A stretch of 14,270 bases of DNA from NCBI GenBank assembly GCA_020697375.1, contig JAJFBJ010000082.1, forward strand, positions 1-14,270, read 5' to 3'. The stretch comes from Nitrospira sp. Lineage in GTDB: Bacteria; Nitrospirota; Nitrospiria; Nitrospirales; Nitrospiraceae. Both the position numbers and the translations under genes were made by a program. The notes beneath the pieces were generated by a model. The model did no database searches. It had not been told where the DNA came from and was given only the letters and a program-made list of their open reading frames with translations. Shown piece by piece: positions 1-8,509 of the stretch (positions are counted from its first letter, which is position 1; the number at the start of each line of letters is the position of its first letter).

Positions 1-1099
1 AGGCATGCCGAGCTTCGACGTGGCAGGACAACAGGTGGCCCATTCCGCACTCAAGAGAGAGGCTCAAGACCATACTCAAGCGATGCATGCAATCTTTAAT
101 CGGCTTGGCGATTTGCGGCGCGGCAACGAAGCCGTGGGACATAGGGTCGTGCACGGTGGAGAACGGTACGTCGAGTCCACCGTGATTACCGAGCAGGTGG
201 AAGCAGGCATCGATGCCCTGTCCGAGTTGGCGCCACTGCACAACCCCGCCTGTCTTGCGGGCATTCGCGGGGCGAAGGCGGTGATGGGATCAACCGTTCC
301 GATGGTGGCCGTTTTTGATACGGCGTTTCACCGAACGATGCCTGAAGTGGCTCGCCGATATGCGATTCCGTTCGACGTGGCCGAACGACATCATATTTGT
401 CGGTATGGGTTCCACGGGATCGCACATGCTTCATTGGCCAACGGTTATGCGGTCTGCACAGGCAAATCTCTGCAGGGGACGCGTCTGATTACGTTGCAGC
501 TGGGCAATGGGTGTTCGGTTGCGGCAATCGCCGACGGAAAATCGGTTGACACCTCCATGGGATTTACGCCGCTGGAAGGTCTGGTGATGGGGACTCGATC
601 CGGCGACGTGGATGCCTCCATCGTCACCTACCTCTCCAAGCGGGAAAAAGTTGAGCCGGCTGAAGTCGAGGGATGGCTCAATGAGCGATCCGGGCTCCTG
701 GGGCTTTCCGGACGATCCAATGACATGCGGGAACTGCTTCGCGCAGCCGAGCAGGAACACGACCGGCACGCCGAATTCGCCATCGACCTCTTCTGCTATC
801 GGGCGCGCAAGTATCTCGGCGGCTATCTGGCCGTGTTAGGCGGTGCGGAGGCGATCGTCTTCGGAGGCGGGATCGGTGAAAACGCCCCTGAAATTCGCCG
901 TCGAATCTGTGAAGGCATGGAGTGGTGCGGGATCAGCCTCCAGGCCGATCGCAATCGAGCCGCCGTGGGACTCAACGCCGGCTCGGCGGCGAAGATCAGT
1001 ACGGAAGATTCACAGCTGGCGGTGTATGTGGTGGCGGCGGATGAGGAAACATGGATTGCGAAGGAAACGGCTCGCTGCGCGCGAGCGATGACTTCATAA
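1..1099 (+). CDS. ackA: Acetate kinase, 5'-truncated by window edge
   Basis: This enzyme interconverts acetyl-phosphate + ADP and acetate + ATP in the cytoplasm. The visible reading frame is open to the left edge (first full codon at base 2). The methionine at base 5 is unlikely to be the true start: motifs lie about 43 residues earlier than in the roughly 400-residue family, and the N-terminal phosphate-binding segment is missing. Counting from that Met, HRVVHGGE is at 46-53, FDTAFH with the family's conserved Asp at 104-109 (D105), RYGFHG at 133-138 (H137), GTRSGD with the conserved Arg at 196-201 (R198), GGGIGEN near 287-293, and the C-terminal DEETWIA near 346-352. All expected catalytic positions visible here are kept. 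It lies 50 bases before the phosphoketolase gene, whose acetyl-phosphate product is its substrate. A propionate/butyrate kinase relative is possible, but context favours acetate. Confidence 0.95.
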   Translation, partial: GMPSFDVAGQQVAHSALKREAQDHTQAMHAIFNRLGDLRRGNEAVGHRVVHGGERYVESTVITEQVEAGIDALSELAPLHNPACLAGIRGAKAVMGSTVPMVAVFDTAFHRTMPEVARRYAIPFDVAERHHICRYGFHGIAHASLANGYAVCTGKSLQGTRLITLQLGNGCSVAAIADGKSVDTSMGFTPLEGLVMGTRSGDVDASIVTYLSKREKVEPAEVEGWLNERSGLLGLSGRSNDMRELLRAAEQEHDRHAEFAIDLFCYRARKYLGGYLAVLGGAEAIVFGGGIGENAPEIRRRICEGMEWCGISLQADRNRAAVGLNAGSAAKISTEDSQLAVYVVAADEETWIAKETARCARAMTS

Positions 1100-1100
1100 A

Positions 1101-1133
1101 CGTTCAACGCTGGACACGAGTGCCAGGCGAACG
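1101..1133 (+). other. Intercistronic stem-loop, ackA-xfp gap
   Basis: Two bases after the acetate kinase stop, CGTTC (1101-1105) pairs with GAACG (1129-1133). An inner arm, GCTGG (1109-1113), pairs with CCAG (1123-1126) plus C1128, and C1115-G1122 can close a six-base loop. The stem has small bulges (1106-1108, 1114, 1127). No T-run follows, so it is not a typical intrinsic terminator. It ends just before the phosphoketolase ribosome-binding site. It could stabilise or punctuate the mRNA, or be a chance fold in GC-rich DNA. Confidence 0.3.
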
Positions 1134-1149
1134 CGGGAAGGAGTGAAAC

Positions 1150-3558
1150 ATGGGTGCTGCATTATCGGAAAAAGAGCTGAAGCTGATCGATGCCTATTGG
1201 CGGGCGGCCAATTATCTCTCGGTCGGACAGATCTACTTGTATGACAATCCGCTTCTGAAAAAGCCGTTGACAAAAGAGCATGTCAAACCGCGTCTGCTCG
1301 GCCACTGGGGCACGACGCCCGGGTTGAATTTTATCTATGCCCACTTGAATCGGATGATCAAGCAGCGGGACCTCAACATGATCTACATCATCGGTCCCGG
1401 ACACGGAGGGCCAGGGATCGTTGCGAACGCATACATGGAAGGGACCTACTCAGAGGTGTATCCGAACATCTCGCAAGACGAAGAGGGCATGAAGCGCCTG
1501 TTCACTCAGTTTTCATTTCCAGGCGGCGTCCCGAGTCATGTGGCGCCAGAGACCCCGGGATCCATTCACGAAGGGGGCGAATTGGGCTACGCGGTGTCGC
1601 ATGCCTATGGCGCGGCGTACGACAATCCCGACCTGATCGTCGCGTGCGTCGTCGGCGACGGGGAAGCGGAAACCGGTCCGCTGGCAACCTCTTGGCACTC
1701 CAACAAGTTCCTCAATCCGCTCACCGACGGCGTGGTGCTGCCCATTTTGCATTTGAACGGCTATAAGATCGCCAATCCCTGCGTATTGGCCCGCATCAGT
1801 CATGAGGAATTGGATCACCTCTTCCGAGGTTACGGGTATACGCCTTACTTTGTCGAGGGAAGCGATCCCGAGAAAATGCACCAGACGATGGCAGCCACGC
1901 TCGATACGATCATCGAAGACATTCACCGCATCAAAACGGAAGCTCGCCGGACCGGCGCCAAGAAGCGGCCGCTCTGGCCGATGATCGTTCTTCGTTCGCC
2001 GAAAGGATGGACATGTCCGAAAGAGATCGACGGGAAACGGACCGAAGACTATTGGCGGAGTCATCAAGTGCCGATGGGCGAAATGCACGAGAAAGCTGAA
2101 CACGTCAAAATTTTAGAAAAATGGATGAAGACGTACAAGCCGGAGGAGCTCTTCGACAAGACCGGCCGTCTGAAGCCTGAGCTGGGGGAGCTGCCACCGA
2201 AGGGCGACCGCCGCATGAGCGCCAATCCGCATGCGAATGGAGGATTGCTGCTTCGAGATTTGCGCCTGCCGGATTTTCGTGACTATGCCGTCCAGGTGAC
2301 CAAACCTGGCGCGGCGATGGCAGAATCCACCCGTCACATGGGCAAGTTCTTGCGCGACACGATGAAGCTGAACATGGAGAGCCGCAATTTCCGTCTGTTC
2401 AGTCCCGATGAAAACAACTCAAACCGTTGGCAGGACGTGCTGGAAGTGACAAATCGCGCGTGGATGGGCGAAATCTATCCGTACGATGATCACCTGGCAC
2501 CGGACGGCCGGGTCATGGAGATGCTGAGCGAGCACCAGTGCCAGGGATGGCTGGAAGGCTATCTGTTGACCGGCAGGCACGGGTTCTTTTCCTGCTATGA
2601 AGCCTTCATCCACATCATCGACTCCATGTTCAACCAGCATGCCAAGTGGCTGAAAGTCTGCAATGAGATACCTTGGAGACGGCCGATCGCCTCGCTCAAC
2701 TACCTTCTGAGTTCCCACGTTTGGAGGCAGGACCATAACGGATTCAGCCACCAAGATCCCGGGTTTATCGACCACGTCGTGAACAAGAAAGCCGACGTGG
2801 TACGGGTCTATCTTCCGCCCGATGCGAATACCCTCCTGTCCGTGACCGATCATTGCCTGCGCAGCCGGAATTACGTCAACGTCATCGTGGCCGGCAAGCA
2901 GCCTGCCCCGCAATGGCTGACCATGGACCAGGCGATCAAACATTGCGCAGCCGGCATCGGGATTTGGGAATGGGCGAGCAACGACAAGGGTTCAGATCCG
3001 GACGTCGTGATGGCCTGCTGCGGGGACGTGCCCACGCTCGAAACATTGGCTGCCGTGGATCTGATTTGGCAACACGTTCCGTCATTGAAGATTCGGGTCG
3101 TCAACGTCGTGAACTTGATGAAATTGCAGCCGCCGACCGAGCATCCGCATGGTCTCTCGGACTTCGATTTCGACGCGCTCTTTACGAAGGACAAGCCCAT
3201 TGTGTTCGCCTTCCACGGCTATCCGTGGTTGATCCACCGGCTCACCTATCGACGAACGAATCACAAAAACCTGCACGTGCGCGGATACAAAGAAGAGGGG
3301 ACAACCAGTACGCCGTTCGACATGGTGGTGATGAACGATCTCGACCGGTTTCATCTTGTTGCCGACGTCGTGGACCGCTTGCCGCAGCTTGGATCCCGGG
3401 CTGCCTATGCCAAACAGGCGATCAAAGAGAAGCTGCTCGAGCACAAGCAATACATTGCCAGATACGGCGAGGACATGCCCGAGATCACCGATTGGCAATG
3501 GGCACAGTCGACTGCCAAGGGAAAACGTAGGAGCTCAACGGAAGGGGATAACGTTTAG
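1150..3558 (+). CDS. xfp: Xylulose-5-phosphate/fructose-6-phosphate phosphoketolase
   Basis: This thiamine-diphosphate enzyme cleaves xylulose-5-P or fructose-6-P with inorganic phosphate, giving acetyl-phosphate plus glyceraldehyde-3-P or erythrose-4-P. At 802 residues it is full length for the family (about 790-825). Visible motifs include [11 protein letters not shown] (51-61), GPGHGGP (82-88), the phosphoketolase signature EGGELGY (141-147), the cofactor/Mg-binding GDGEAETG (169-176) with NGYKIANP (203-210), then [20 protein letters not shown] (469-478) and [10 protein letters not shown] in the middle domain. The C-terminal domain carries [15 protein letters not shown] and [16 protein letters not shown]. 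The ATG is preceded by GGGAAGGAG (1135-1143) at six bases' spacing. It follows acetate kinase by 50 bases, so the pair forms a complete F6P/X5P to acetate + ATP module. Substrate preference between X5P and F6P cannot be read from sequence. Pgi in the same cluster argues that F6P is used. Confidence 0.97.
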   Translation: MGAALSEKELKLIDAYWRAANYLSVGQIYLYDNPLLKKPLTKEHVKPRLLGHWGTTPGLNFIYAHLNRMIKQRDLNMIYIIGPGHGGPGIVANAYMEGTYSEVYPNISQDEEGMKRLFTQFSFPGGVPSHVAPETPGSIHEGGELGYAVSHAYGAAYDNPDLIVACVVGDGEAETGPLATSWHSNKFLNPLTDGVVLPILHLNGYKIANPCVLARISHEELDHLFRGYGYTPYFVEGSDPEKMHQTMAATLDTIIEDIHRIKTEARRTGAKKRPLWPMIVLRSPKGWTCPKEIDGKRTEDYWRSHQVPMGEMHEKAEHVKILEKWMKTYKPEELFDKTGRLKPELGELPPKGDRRMSANPHANGGLLLRDLRLPDFRDYAVQVTKPGAAMAESTRHMGKFLRDTMKLNMESRNFRLFSPDENNSNRWQDVLEVTNRAWMGEIYPYDDHLAPDGRVMEMLSEHQCQGWLEGYLLTGRHGFFSCYEAFIHIIDSMFNQHAKWLKVCNEIPWRRPIASLNYLLSSHVWRQDHNGFSHQDPGFIDHVVNKKADVVRVYLPPDANTLLSVTDHCLRSRNYVNVIVAGKQPAPQWLTMDQAIKHCAAGIGIWEWASNDKGSDPDVVMACCGDVPTLETLAAVDLIWQHVPSLKIRVVNVVNLMKLQPPTEHPHGLSDFDFDALFTKDKPIVFAFHGYPWLIHRLTYRRTNHKNLHVRGYKEEGTTSTPFDMVVMNDLDRFHLVADVVDRLPQLGSRAAYAKQAIKEKLLEHKQYIARYGEDMPEITDWQWAQSTAKGKRRSSTEGDNV

Positions 3559-3590
3559 AGGTGCGGCAAAAGATCCACATTCCCCGATCT

Positions 3591-3599
3591 GGAGGGAGG
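3591..3599 (+). promoter_or_regulatory. Shine-Dalgarno site that fixes the glgP start
   Basis: GGAGGGAGG lies five bases before ATG 3605. The glgP frame is open far upstream, into the end of the phosphoketolase gene (from about 3356). This site, and the family's usual N-terminus starting shortly before the conserved region, choose 3605 over the longer reading. Confidence 0.8.
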
Positions 3600-3604
3600 C
3601 CGTC

Positions 3605-6079
3605 ATGACACCTGAGCGCGCAAAGGAGCTTCTTCAGCAATACGGAGTGGGGCCGATCCAATTCTCCGGAACCCACGATGCTCTCTACGAACGGCATCTG
3701 ACGTTCGACAACGTCGTGGACGTCAAGAAGGCGACCGCCCGGGAGCAGTTTGAAGCGGCCGCCCGCTCGCTTCGAGACATCATTTCCCAGCGCTGGCTGA
3801 TGACCGAACGGACGTATGCCGAAAAGAATCACAAGCGGGTGTATTACCTGTCGATGGAATTCCTGCTGGGCAGATCGTTCGCCAACAACATCACAAATGC
3901 CTTGCTTGAGCCGTTGGGAGCCGAGGCGGCCAAGAAGAAGGGCCTGGATCCGCTGGCCTTGACGGAGGCTGAGCCGGATGCCGGCCTCGGAAACGGCGGC
4001 CTGGGCAGGCTGGCCGCCTGCTTCATCGATTCCATGGCGACGATGGAGATTCCAGGCATGGGATACGGGCTGCGTTATGAGTATGGCATTTTCAAGCAGA
4101 CCATCGTGGATGGCTGGCAATGCGAACAGCCGGATCACTGGCTCCGGAGGCCGGATCCCTGGGAGGTGGCTCGTCTCGAGGAAGCGGTTGAGGTAAAGCT
4201 GAATTGCTCGTTCGAATTGCGCGGCGGCATGCTGCATCCCGTCTTGGGCCGGCCGTCGATTCTGCTCGGCATCCCGTTCGATCGGCCGGTGATTGGTTAC
4301 GGCGGCAAGACCATCAATACCCTAAGGCTGTGGGCTGCGAGCACGCCGGATTATTTCGATTTTCAGCAATTCAGTCGGGGTGATTTCGTGGGCGCGCTTG
4401 CCGAGACGCTCACCGCCGAAACGCTCACACGCGTGCTCTATCCCGACGACTCCACATCGATGGGGCAGGGGTTGCGCTTCCTCCAGGAGTATTTCCTGGT
4501 CGCCTGTTCATTGGGCGATCTCGTGCGCCGCTTCCGCCGCGGCAACTCAAACTGGACGGCCCTCCCCGAGAAAGTGGCCGCGCAGATGAATGATACCCAT
4601 CCGGCCATGGCCGTGGCTGAGCTCATGCGGATTCTGCTGGACGAGGCACACCTTGAATGGGATCAGGCGTGGGACCTCACGCAACGGACGCTGGCCTATA
4701 CGAATCACACGCTGCTGCCCGAGGCGCTGGAAAAATGGCCGCTCGAATGGTTTGAAGCCATGCTGCCGAGGCAGCTCGAAATTATCCTCGAGATCAACCG
4801 GCGTCTGCTGGATACGGTCCGCAGCCGCTTTCCAGGAGACGAGGGCCGCACCGAGCGTATGAGTCTCGTGGAGGAAGGTCCCCGGCGCAAAATCCGTATG
4901 GCCAATCTGGCCATTGTCGGCTCTCACAGCACCAATGGGGTGGCGGCAATTCATTCCAAGTTGCTTCGCACCACGACGGTGAAAGACCTCGCCGAACTCT
5001 ATCCCGAGCGGTTCAATAACAAGACCAACGGCGTCACACCGCGCCGCTGGGTGCGGCTCGCGAACCCCGCGCTCTCGCATGCAATCACGGACGCCATCGG
5101 CGATGGATGGATCACCGATCTCAGTCATTTCAGGAAGCTCAAGGCTCTCGCCGGCGACCCGGCATTTCGCGAGGCGTTTCTTCGGGCAAAGCGTGAAGCA
5201 AAGCAGAATTTTGCGCAATGGCTCGAGGCCACATCCGGGCAACGTATCGATCCAGACAGCATGTTCGATTGTCAAGTTAAACGGATTCACGAGTATAAGC
5301 GGCAGCTCCTGAACGCCTTGCGCATCGTCGTGCTCTACAACCGGTTGCGCGAGAATCCCGGGCAGAACCTGATGCCGCGGACATTTATTTTCGCCGGCAA
5401 AGCGGCGCCGGCGTATCACTTGGCGAAGGTCATCATCAAGTTCATCAACAACCTCGGGGACACGATCGACGGAGATCCCCTCGTGCGCGGACGGATCAAA
5501 GTCGTGTTTCTGCCGGAATACTGCGTCTCGGTTGCCGAACGGCTGATACCTGCTGCCGACGCCTCCAATCAGATTTCCACCGCCGGCTATGAGGCGAGCG
5601 GAACGAGCAACATGAAGTTCATGATGAATGGCGCGCTGACAATAGGGACACAGGACGGCGCCACGATCGAAATGGCGGAGGAAGCCGGAGAAGAGAATTT
5701 CTTTCTCTTCGGCTTGACCGCGGAGCAGGTGGCCAGCAGCCGCGACTGGTATAACCCGCGTTGGCACTATGAACAGGAGCCGGAAACCCGGGCGGCGCTC
5801 GGCCTCATCCTCTCCAACTACTTCAGTCGGAATGAACCCGGCGTCTTCGCCGCCTTGGAGCACACGCTGCTCACGGGAGGCGACCACTACATGCATCTTG
5901 CGGATCTCACGTCGTATTTGAATGCCGATCGCGAACTCTGCGATCTTTACGCTGATGCGAAGGGATGGGCGCAGAAGGCGATTTTGAACGTCGCTGGTTC
6001 AGGGAAGTTTTCAAGTGACCGCACGATTGCGGAATATGCGGCCGGCATCTGGAATGTGAAACCCTGTCCGATTGTGTGA
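3605..6079 (+). CDS. glgP: Glycogen/alpha-glucan phosphorylase (GT35)
   Basis: This enzyme removes terminal glucose units from alpha-1,4-glucan with inorganic phosphate, releasing glucose-1-phosphate, using pyridoxal phosphate. With the start at 3605 the protein is 824 residues, normal for the family (about 815-840). Visible motifs are YYLSMEFLLGR near residues 80-90, DAGLGNGGLGRLAA at 125-138, YGLRYEYGIF, QMNDTHPA, NKTNGVTPRRW, RIHEYKRQLLNAL, and the pyridoxal-phosphate attachment motif EASGTSNMKFMMN, with the Schiff-base lysine at about K671. A longer reading beginning inside xfp in another frame would add 83 unrelated residues and overlap xfp by about 200 bases, so it is not used. The gene sits 46 bases after xfp. 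It supplies glucose-1-phosphate to the Pgi and phosphoketolase steps, but phosphoglucomutase is absent from the window. The substrate could be glycogen or maltodextrin. Nothing suggests truncation. Confidence 0.97.
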   Translation: MTPERAKELLQQYGVGPIQFSGTHDALYERHLTFDNVVDVKKATAREQFEAAARSLRDIISQRWLMTERTYAEKNHKRVYYLSMEFLLGRSFANNITNALLEPLGAEAAKKKGLDPLALTEAEPDAGLGNGGLGRLAACFIDSMATMEIPGMGYGLRYEYGIFKQTIVDGWQCEQPDHWLRRPDPWEVARLEEAVEVKLNCSFELRGGMLHPVLGRPSILLGIPFDRPVIGYGGKTINTLRLWAASTPDYFDFQQFSRGDFVGALAETLTAETLTRVLYPDDSTSMGQGLRFLQEYFLVACSLGDLVRRFRRGNSNWTALPEKVAAQMNDTHPAMAVAELMRILLDEAHLEWDQAWDLTQRTLAYTNHTLLPEALEKWPLEWFEAMLPRQLEIILEINRRLLDTVRSRFPGDEGRTERMSLVEEGPRRKIRMANLAIVGSHSTNGVAAIHSKLLRTTTVKDLAELYPERFNNKTNGVTPRRWVRLANPALSHAITDAIGDGWITDLSHFRKLKALAGDPAFREAFLRAKREAKQNFAQWLEATSGQRIDPDSMFDCQVKRIHEYKRQLLNALRIVVLYNRLRENPGQNLMPRTFIFAGKAAPAYHLAKVIIKFINNLGDTIDGDPLVRGRIKVVFLPEYCVSVAERLIPAADASNQISTAGYEASGTSNMKFMMNGALTIGTQDGATIEMAEEAGEENFFLFGLTAEQVASSRDWYNPRWHYEQEPETRAALGLILSNYFSRNEPGVFAALEHTLLTGGDHYMHLADLTSYLNADRELCDLYADAKGWAQKAILNVAGSGKFSSDRTIAEYAAGIWNVKPCPIV

Positions 6080-6106
6080 CCGAGCGCAATTGCAGCAAGT
6101 GGAGTC

Positions 6107-6718
6107 ATGGCAGAGAATCTTCCCATCGTGTATCTGGCCAGGCATGGTGAAACGCCCTGGACCGTCTCACGTCAGCATACCGGTCTGACCGATCTGCCGT
6201 TAACCCAGCGCGGCGAACACATGGCGCTGGAACTCGGTCAGCGGCTAAAGGGATTGACGTTTGCCAAGGTGTGGACCAGTCCCTTACAACGGGCGGTTCG
6301 CACTTGCGAATTGGCTGGTTTCAAGTCAGCAGCAGAGGTGGATAAGGATCTGGTGGAATGGGACTACGGTCAATATGAGGGACGCCGGACGGCCGAGATT
6401 CGTGCGGAACGGCCTGATTGGGAACTCTTCCGCGACGGCTGTCCAGGCGGCGAAACGCCGCAACAAGTGAGCGTGCGTGCGGACCGGATCGTCAAGCGGT
6501 CGCGCGAGGTATCTGGGAACGTCCTGTTGTTCACGAGCGGACACTTTTTGCGAGTGCTTGCGACCCGCTGGCTCGGGCTCGAGCCGACGATGAACTGCAA
6601 GTTCTTCATGCTGAGTACCGCAAGTTTAAGCGCCCTGGGGTACGAGCACGATGTGAGCCGACCCGTCATACGCCTGTGGAACGAGACACGTCATGTGGAT
6701 CTGATGCAGGACGAATGA
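6107..6718 (+). CDS. Histidine phosphatase superfamily protein (phosphoglycerate-mutase-like)
   Basis: This is a 203-residue single-domain member of the phosphoglycerate mutase/acid phosphatase superfamily, which acts through a phosphohistidine intermediate. The catalytic set is intact: LARHGET near the N-terminus (R12, H13), TSPLQRA with R62, LVEWDYGQYEG with acidic E84, and SGHFLRVL with the second catalytic H146. There is no signal peptide or membrane segment, so it should be cytosolic. The ATG at 6107 follows GGAG (6101-6104) by only two bases, a tight spacing, but the next ATG (6221) lies after the RHG motif and an in-frame stop at 6077 (the glgP stop, same frame) bars an upstream start. 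It is 27 bases after glgP, the shortest gap here. Length and sequence suggest a small phosphatase rather than a housekeeping mutase. A sugar-phosphate or phosphoglycerate substrate is a guess; alpha-ribazole phosphatase (CobC) is another family option but does not fit the context. Confidence 0.9.
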   Translation: MAENLPIVYLARHGETPWTVSRQHTGLTDLPLTQRGEHMALELGQRLKGLTFAKVWTSPLQRAVRTCELAGFKSAAEVDKDLVEWDYGQYEGRRTAEIRAERPDWELFRDGCPGGETPQQVSVRADRIVKRSREVSGNVLLFTSGHFLRVLATRWLGLEPTMNCKFFMLSTASLSALGYEHDVSRPVIRLWNETRHVDLMQDE

Positions 6719-6771
6719 CCCACTGTACCCCGGCAGAGTTGTTATCAAACTCCTGAACCCAAGGAAGTGCC

Positions 6772-8442
6772 ATGCCAACGACAGCACATATCACCCGTCC
6801 AAAGATCAAACGGATCACGCCGCTGCCAAAGCGGCCGGCCTGGAAAGCCCTGCAAGCTCATTACAAGTCCATCCGGCAGATACATCTTCGCACGCTTTTC
6901 GCGGAGGATCCGCAACGAGGTACTCGTCTGACCGCCGAAGCCGCAGGCCTGTTCCTGGACTACTCGAAGAATCGGATTTCAGATGAAACAATCAAGCTTC
7001 TTGTGCAACTGGCTGAGGAATCTGGCTTGTCAGAACGAATCGAGGCGATGTTCAACGGCGAGAAGATCAATCCCACCGAAAACCGGGCTGTGCTTCACGT
7101 CGCCCTCCGCGCGCCGCGAGACGCCTCCATCATGGTGAATAAAGAAAACGTCGTCTCCAAAGTGCATGCGGTTCTCGATCAGATGAGCGACTTTTCCAAC
7201 CGCGTTCGAAGCGGGCAGTGGACGGGACATACCGGTAAGCGCATTCGCAATGTCGTGAACATTGGGATCGGTGGCTCAGATTTGGGGCCGGTGATGGCCT
7301 TTGAAGCGCTCAAGCATTACAGCGAGCGAGGCATGACGTTTCGTTTCGTCTCCAATGTGGACGGAACCGATTTAGCGGAAGCCGTACGGGATCTCCATGC
7401 TGAGGAAACGTTGTTTATCATCTCGTCGAAAACGTTCACCACGCTCGAGACAATGACGAACGCCAACAGTGCTCGCGAGTGGTCACTCAGAGGGCTTGGC
7501 GGCGATATGAAATCGGTGAGGAAACATTTTGTGGCCGTGTCGACCAATGCAGACGCCGTGGCGAAGTTCGGCATCGATACGGCCAACATGTTCCAGTTCT
7601 GGGACTGGGTGGGGGGACGCTATTCGATGTTTTCCGCCATTGGCCTGTCGACGATGCTGGCCATCGGTCCAGAGCACTTCCGTGCCATGCTTGACGGCTC
7701 TCATCAGATGGACGAGCACTTTCGCACGGCCCCTTTTGCACAAAACCTGCCGGTGCTCATGGGTTTGCTCACCATCTGGTATGTCAATTTTTTCGGGTCA
7801 GAAACCGTGGCAGTCCTTCCTTACGACCAGTACTTGAAGCGCTTTCCAGCCTATCTCCAGCAACTGACGATGGAGAGTAACGGCAAGCATGTGACGCTCA
7901 ATGGGAAAGACGTGTCGTATGACACCAGCCCTGTCTACTGGGGAGAGCCCGGAACCAACGGCCAGCATTCGTTTTATCAGCTGATCCATCAGGGAACCAG
8001 ACTCATTCCCGCCGACTTTATCGCGTTTCATCACTCACTCAATCCGCTCGGTCGCCATCACGACTTGCTCATGGCGAATGTGTTCGCTCAAACCGAGGCG
8101 CTGGCGTTCGGGAAGCCTGCGGTGGAAGTCGAACACGAAGGCACGCCGAAGTGGCTTGTGCCGCACCGAGTGTTCGAGGGAAACCGGCCGTCGAATATGC
8201 TGCTCGCCGAGCGGTTGACGCCCGAGACTCTCGGCAAGCTCGTCGCGCTGTACGAGCATGCTGTGTTTACGCAGGGCGTGATCTGGAATATTGATTCCTT
8301 CGATCAATGGGGCGTCGAACTTGGCAAGGTGTTGGCGCAGCGCATCGTTCCGGAACTCGAGAACAAGGATGATCCCTCGCTTCAACATGACAGTTCCACG
8401 AATAACGCCATTCGTCGCTATCGGAAGCATGCCCGTACCTAG
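6772..8442 (+). CDS. pgi: Glucose-6-phosphate isomerase
   Basis: This enzyme interconverts glucose-6-phosphate and fructose-6-phosphate. At 556 residues it matches the long, E. coli/animal-like form (about 550). Signatures are [14 protein letters not shown], and [11 protein letters not shown] near the C-terminus. The three residues used for catalysis in the rabbit enzyme are kept with the same spacing: Glu in MESNGK (E368), His in GTNGQH (H399) and Lys in ELGK (K519), with phosphate-binding [10 protein letters not shown] upstream and [10 protein letters not shown] after it. The ATG follows AAGGAAG (6761-6767) by four bases. The first 20 or so residues are basic and proline-rich and look like a variable extension. 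The gene links glucose-phosphate from glycogen to the F6P used by phosphoketolase in the same cluster. It lies 53 bases after the phosphatase gene and 63 before glgX. Confidence 0.97.
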   Translation: MPTTAHITRPKIKRITPLPKRPAWKALQAHYKSIRQIHLRTLFAEDPQRGTRLTAEAAGLFLDYSKNRISDETIKLLVQLAEESGLSERIEAMFNGEKINPTENRAVLHVALRAPRDASIMVNKENVVSKVHAVLDQMSDFSNRVRSGQWTGHTGKRIRNVVNIGIGGSDLGPVMAFEALKHYSERGMTFRFVSNVDGTDLAEAVRDLHAEETLFIISSKTFTTLETMTNANSAREWSLRGLGGDMKSVRKHFVAVSTNADAVAKFGIDTANMFQFWDWVGGRYSMFSAIGLSTMLAIGPEHFRAMLDGSHQMDEHFRTAPFAQNLPVLMGLLTIWYVNFFGSETVAVLPYDQYLKRFPAYLQQLTMESNGKHVTLNGKDVSYDTSPVYWGEPGTNGQHSFYQLIHQGTRLIPADFIAFHHSLNPLGRHHDLLMANVFAQTEALAFGKPAVEVEHEGTPKWLVPHRVFEGNRPSNMLLAERLTPETLGKLVALYEHAVFTQGVIWNIDSFDQWGVELGKVLAQRIVPELENKDDPSLQHDSSTNNAIRRYRKHART

Positions 8443-8455
8443 TCTTTGGAGCATC

Positions 8456-8509
8456 ATGAATGCCCGAAGCGGCGAGCCCTACGGCCGCTCATGCGAGGAT
8501 GATCTTTGA
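8456..8509 (+). CDS. Possible 17-codon upstream ORF coupled to glgX
   Basis: In the pgi-glgX gap, ATG 8456 is preceded by GGAG (8448-8451) at four bases. It opens a 17-codon frame, MNARSGEPYGRSCEDDL, that ends with TGA at 8507-8509. That stop overlaps the TTG start of glgX in the sequence TTGA, a classic arrangement for translational coupling. The peptide has no motif I recognise and no run of a single amino acid that would suggest attenuation. It may be a translated leader that feeds ribosomes to the weak TTG start, or simply chance. No homology evidence is available here. Confidence 0.25.
   Translation: MNARSGEPYGRSCEDDL
8495..8499 (+). promoter_or_regulatory. Shine-Dalgarno site for the TTG start of glgX
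   Basis: GAGGA ends six bases before TTG 8506. An in-frame TGA at 8500-8502 blocks the in-frame ATG at 8491, so TTG 8506 is the first usable start. No ATG or GTG start is seen in frame before the conserved N-terminal carbohydrate-binding domain begins. Confidence 0.65.

Noticed and set aside
5..7. ATG at base 5 as the true start of acetate kinase.
   Set aside because: Conserved motifs are shifted about 43 residues from the family pattern and the N-terminal phosphate-binding region is missing, so the gene starts before the window.
3571..3590. AGATC/GATCT pairing just before the glgP ribosome-binding site.
   Set aside because: There are only five pairs with a ten-base loop. It is too weak to call regulatory.
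3356..3604. An N-terminal extension of glgP by 83 codons overlapping xfp.
   Set aside because: It reads the end of xfp in another frame, lacks homology-like sequence, and a strong Shine-Dalgarno precedes ATG 3605.
4547..5896. A 449-codon open frame on the minus strand opposite glgP.
   Set aside because: It is fully inside the confidently identified glgP, has no recognisable family motif, and is expected where a GC-rich gene leaves the reverse frame free of stops.
6736..6752. A small hairpin (GAGTT/AACTC) in the gap before pgi.
   Set aside because: There are only five pairs with a seven-base loop and no T-run. It is easily explained by chance.
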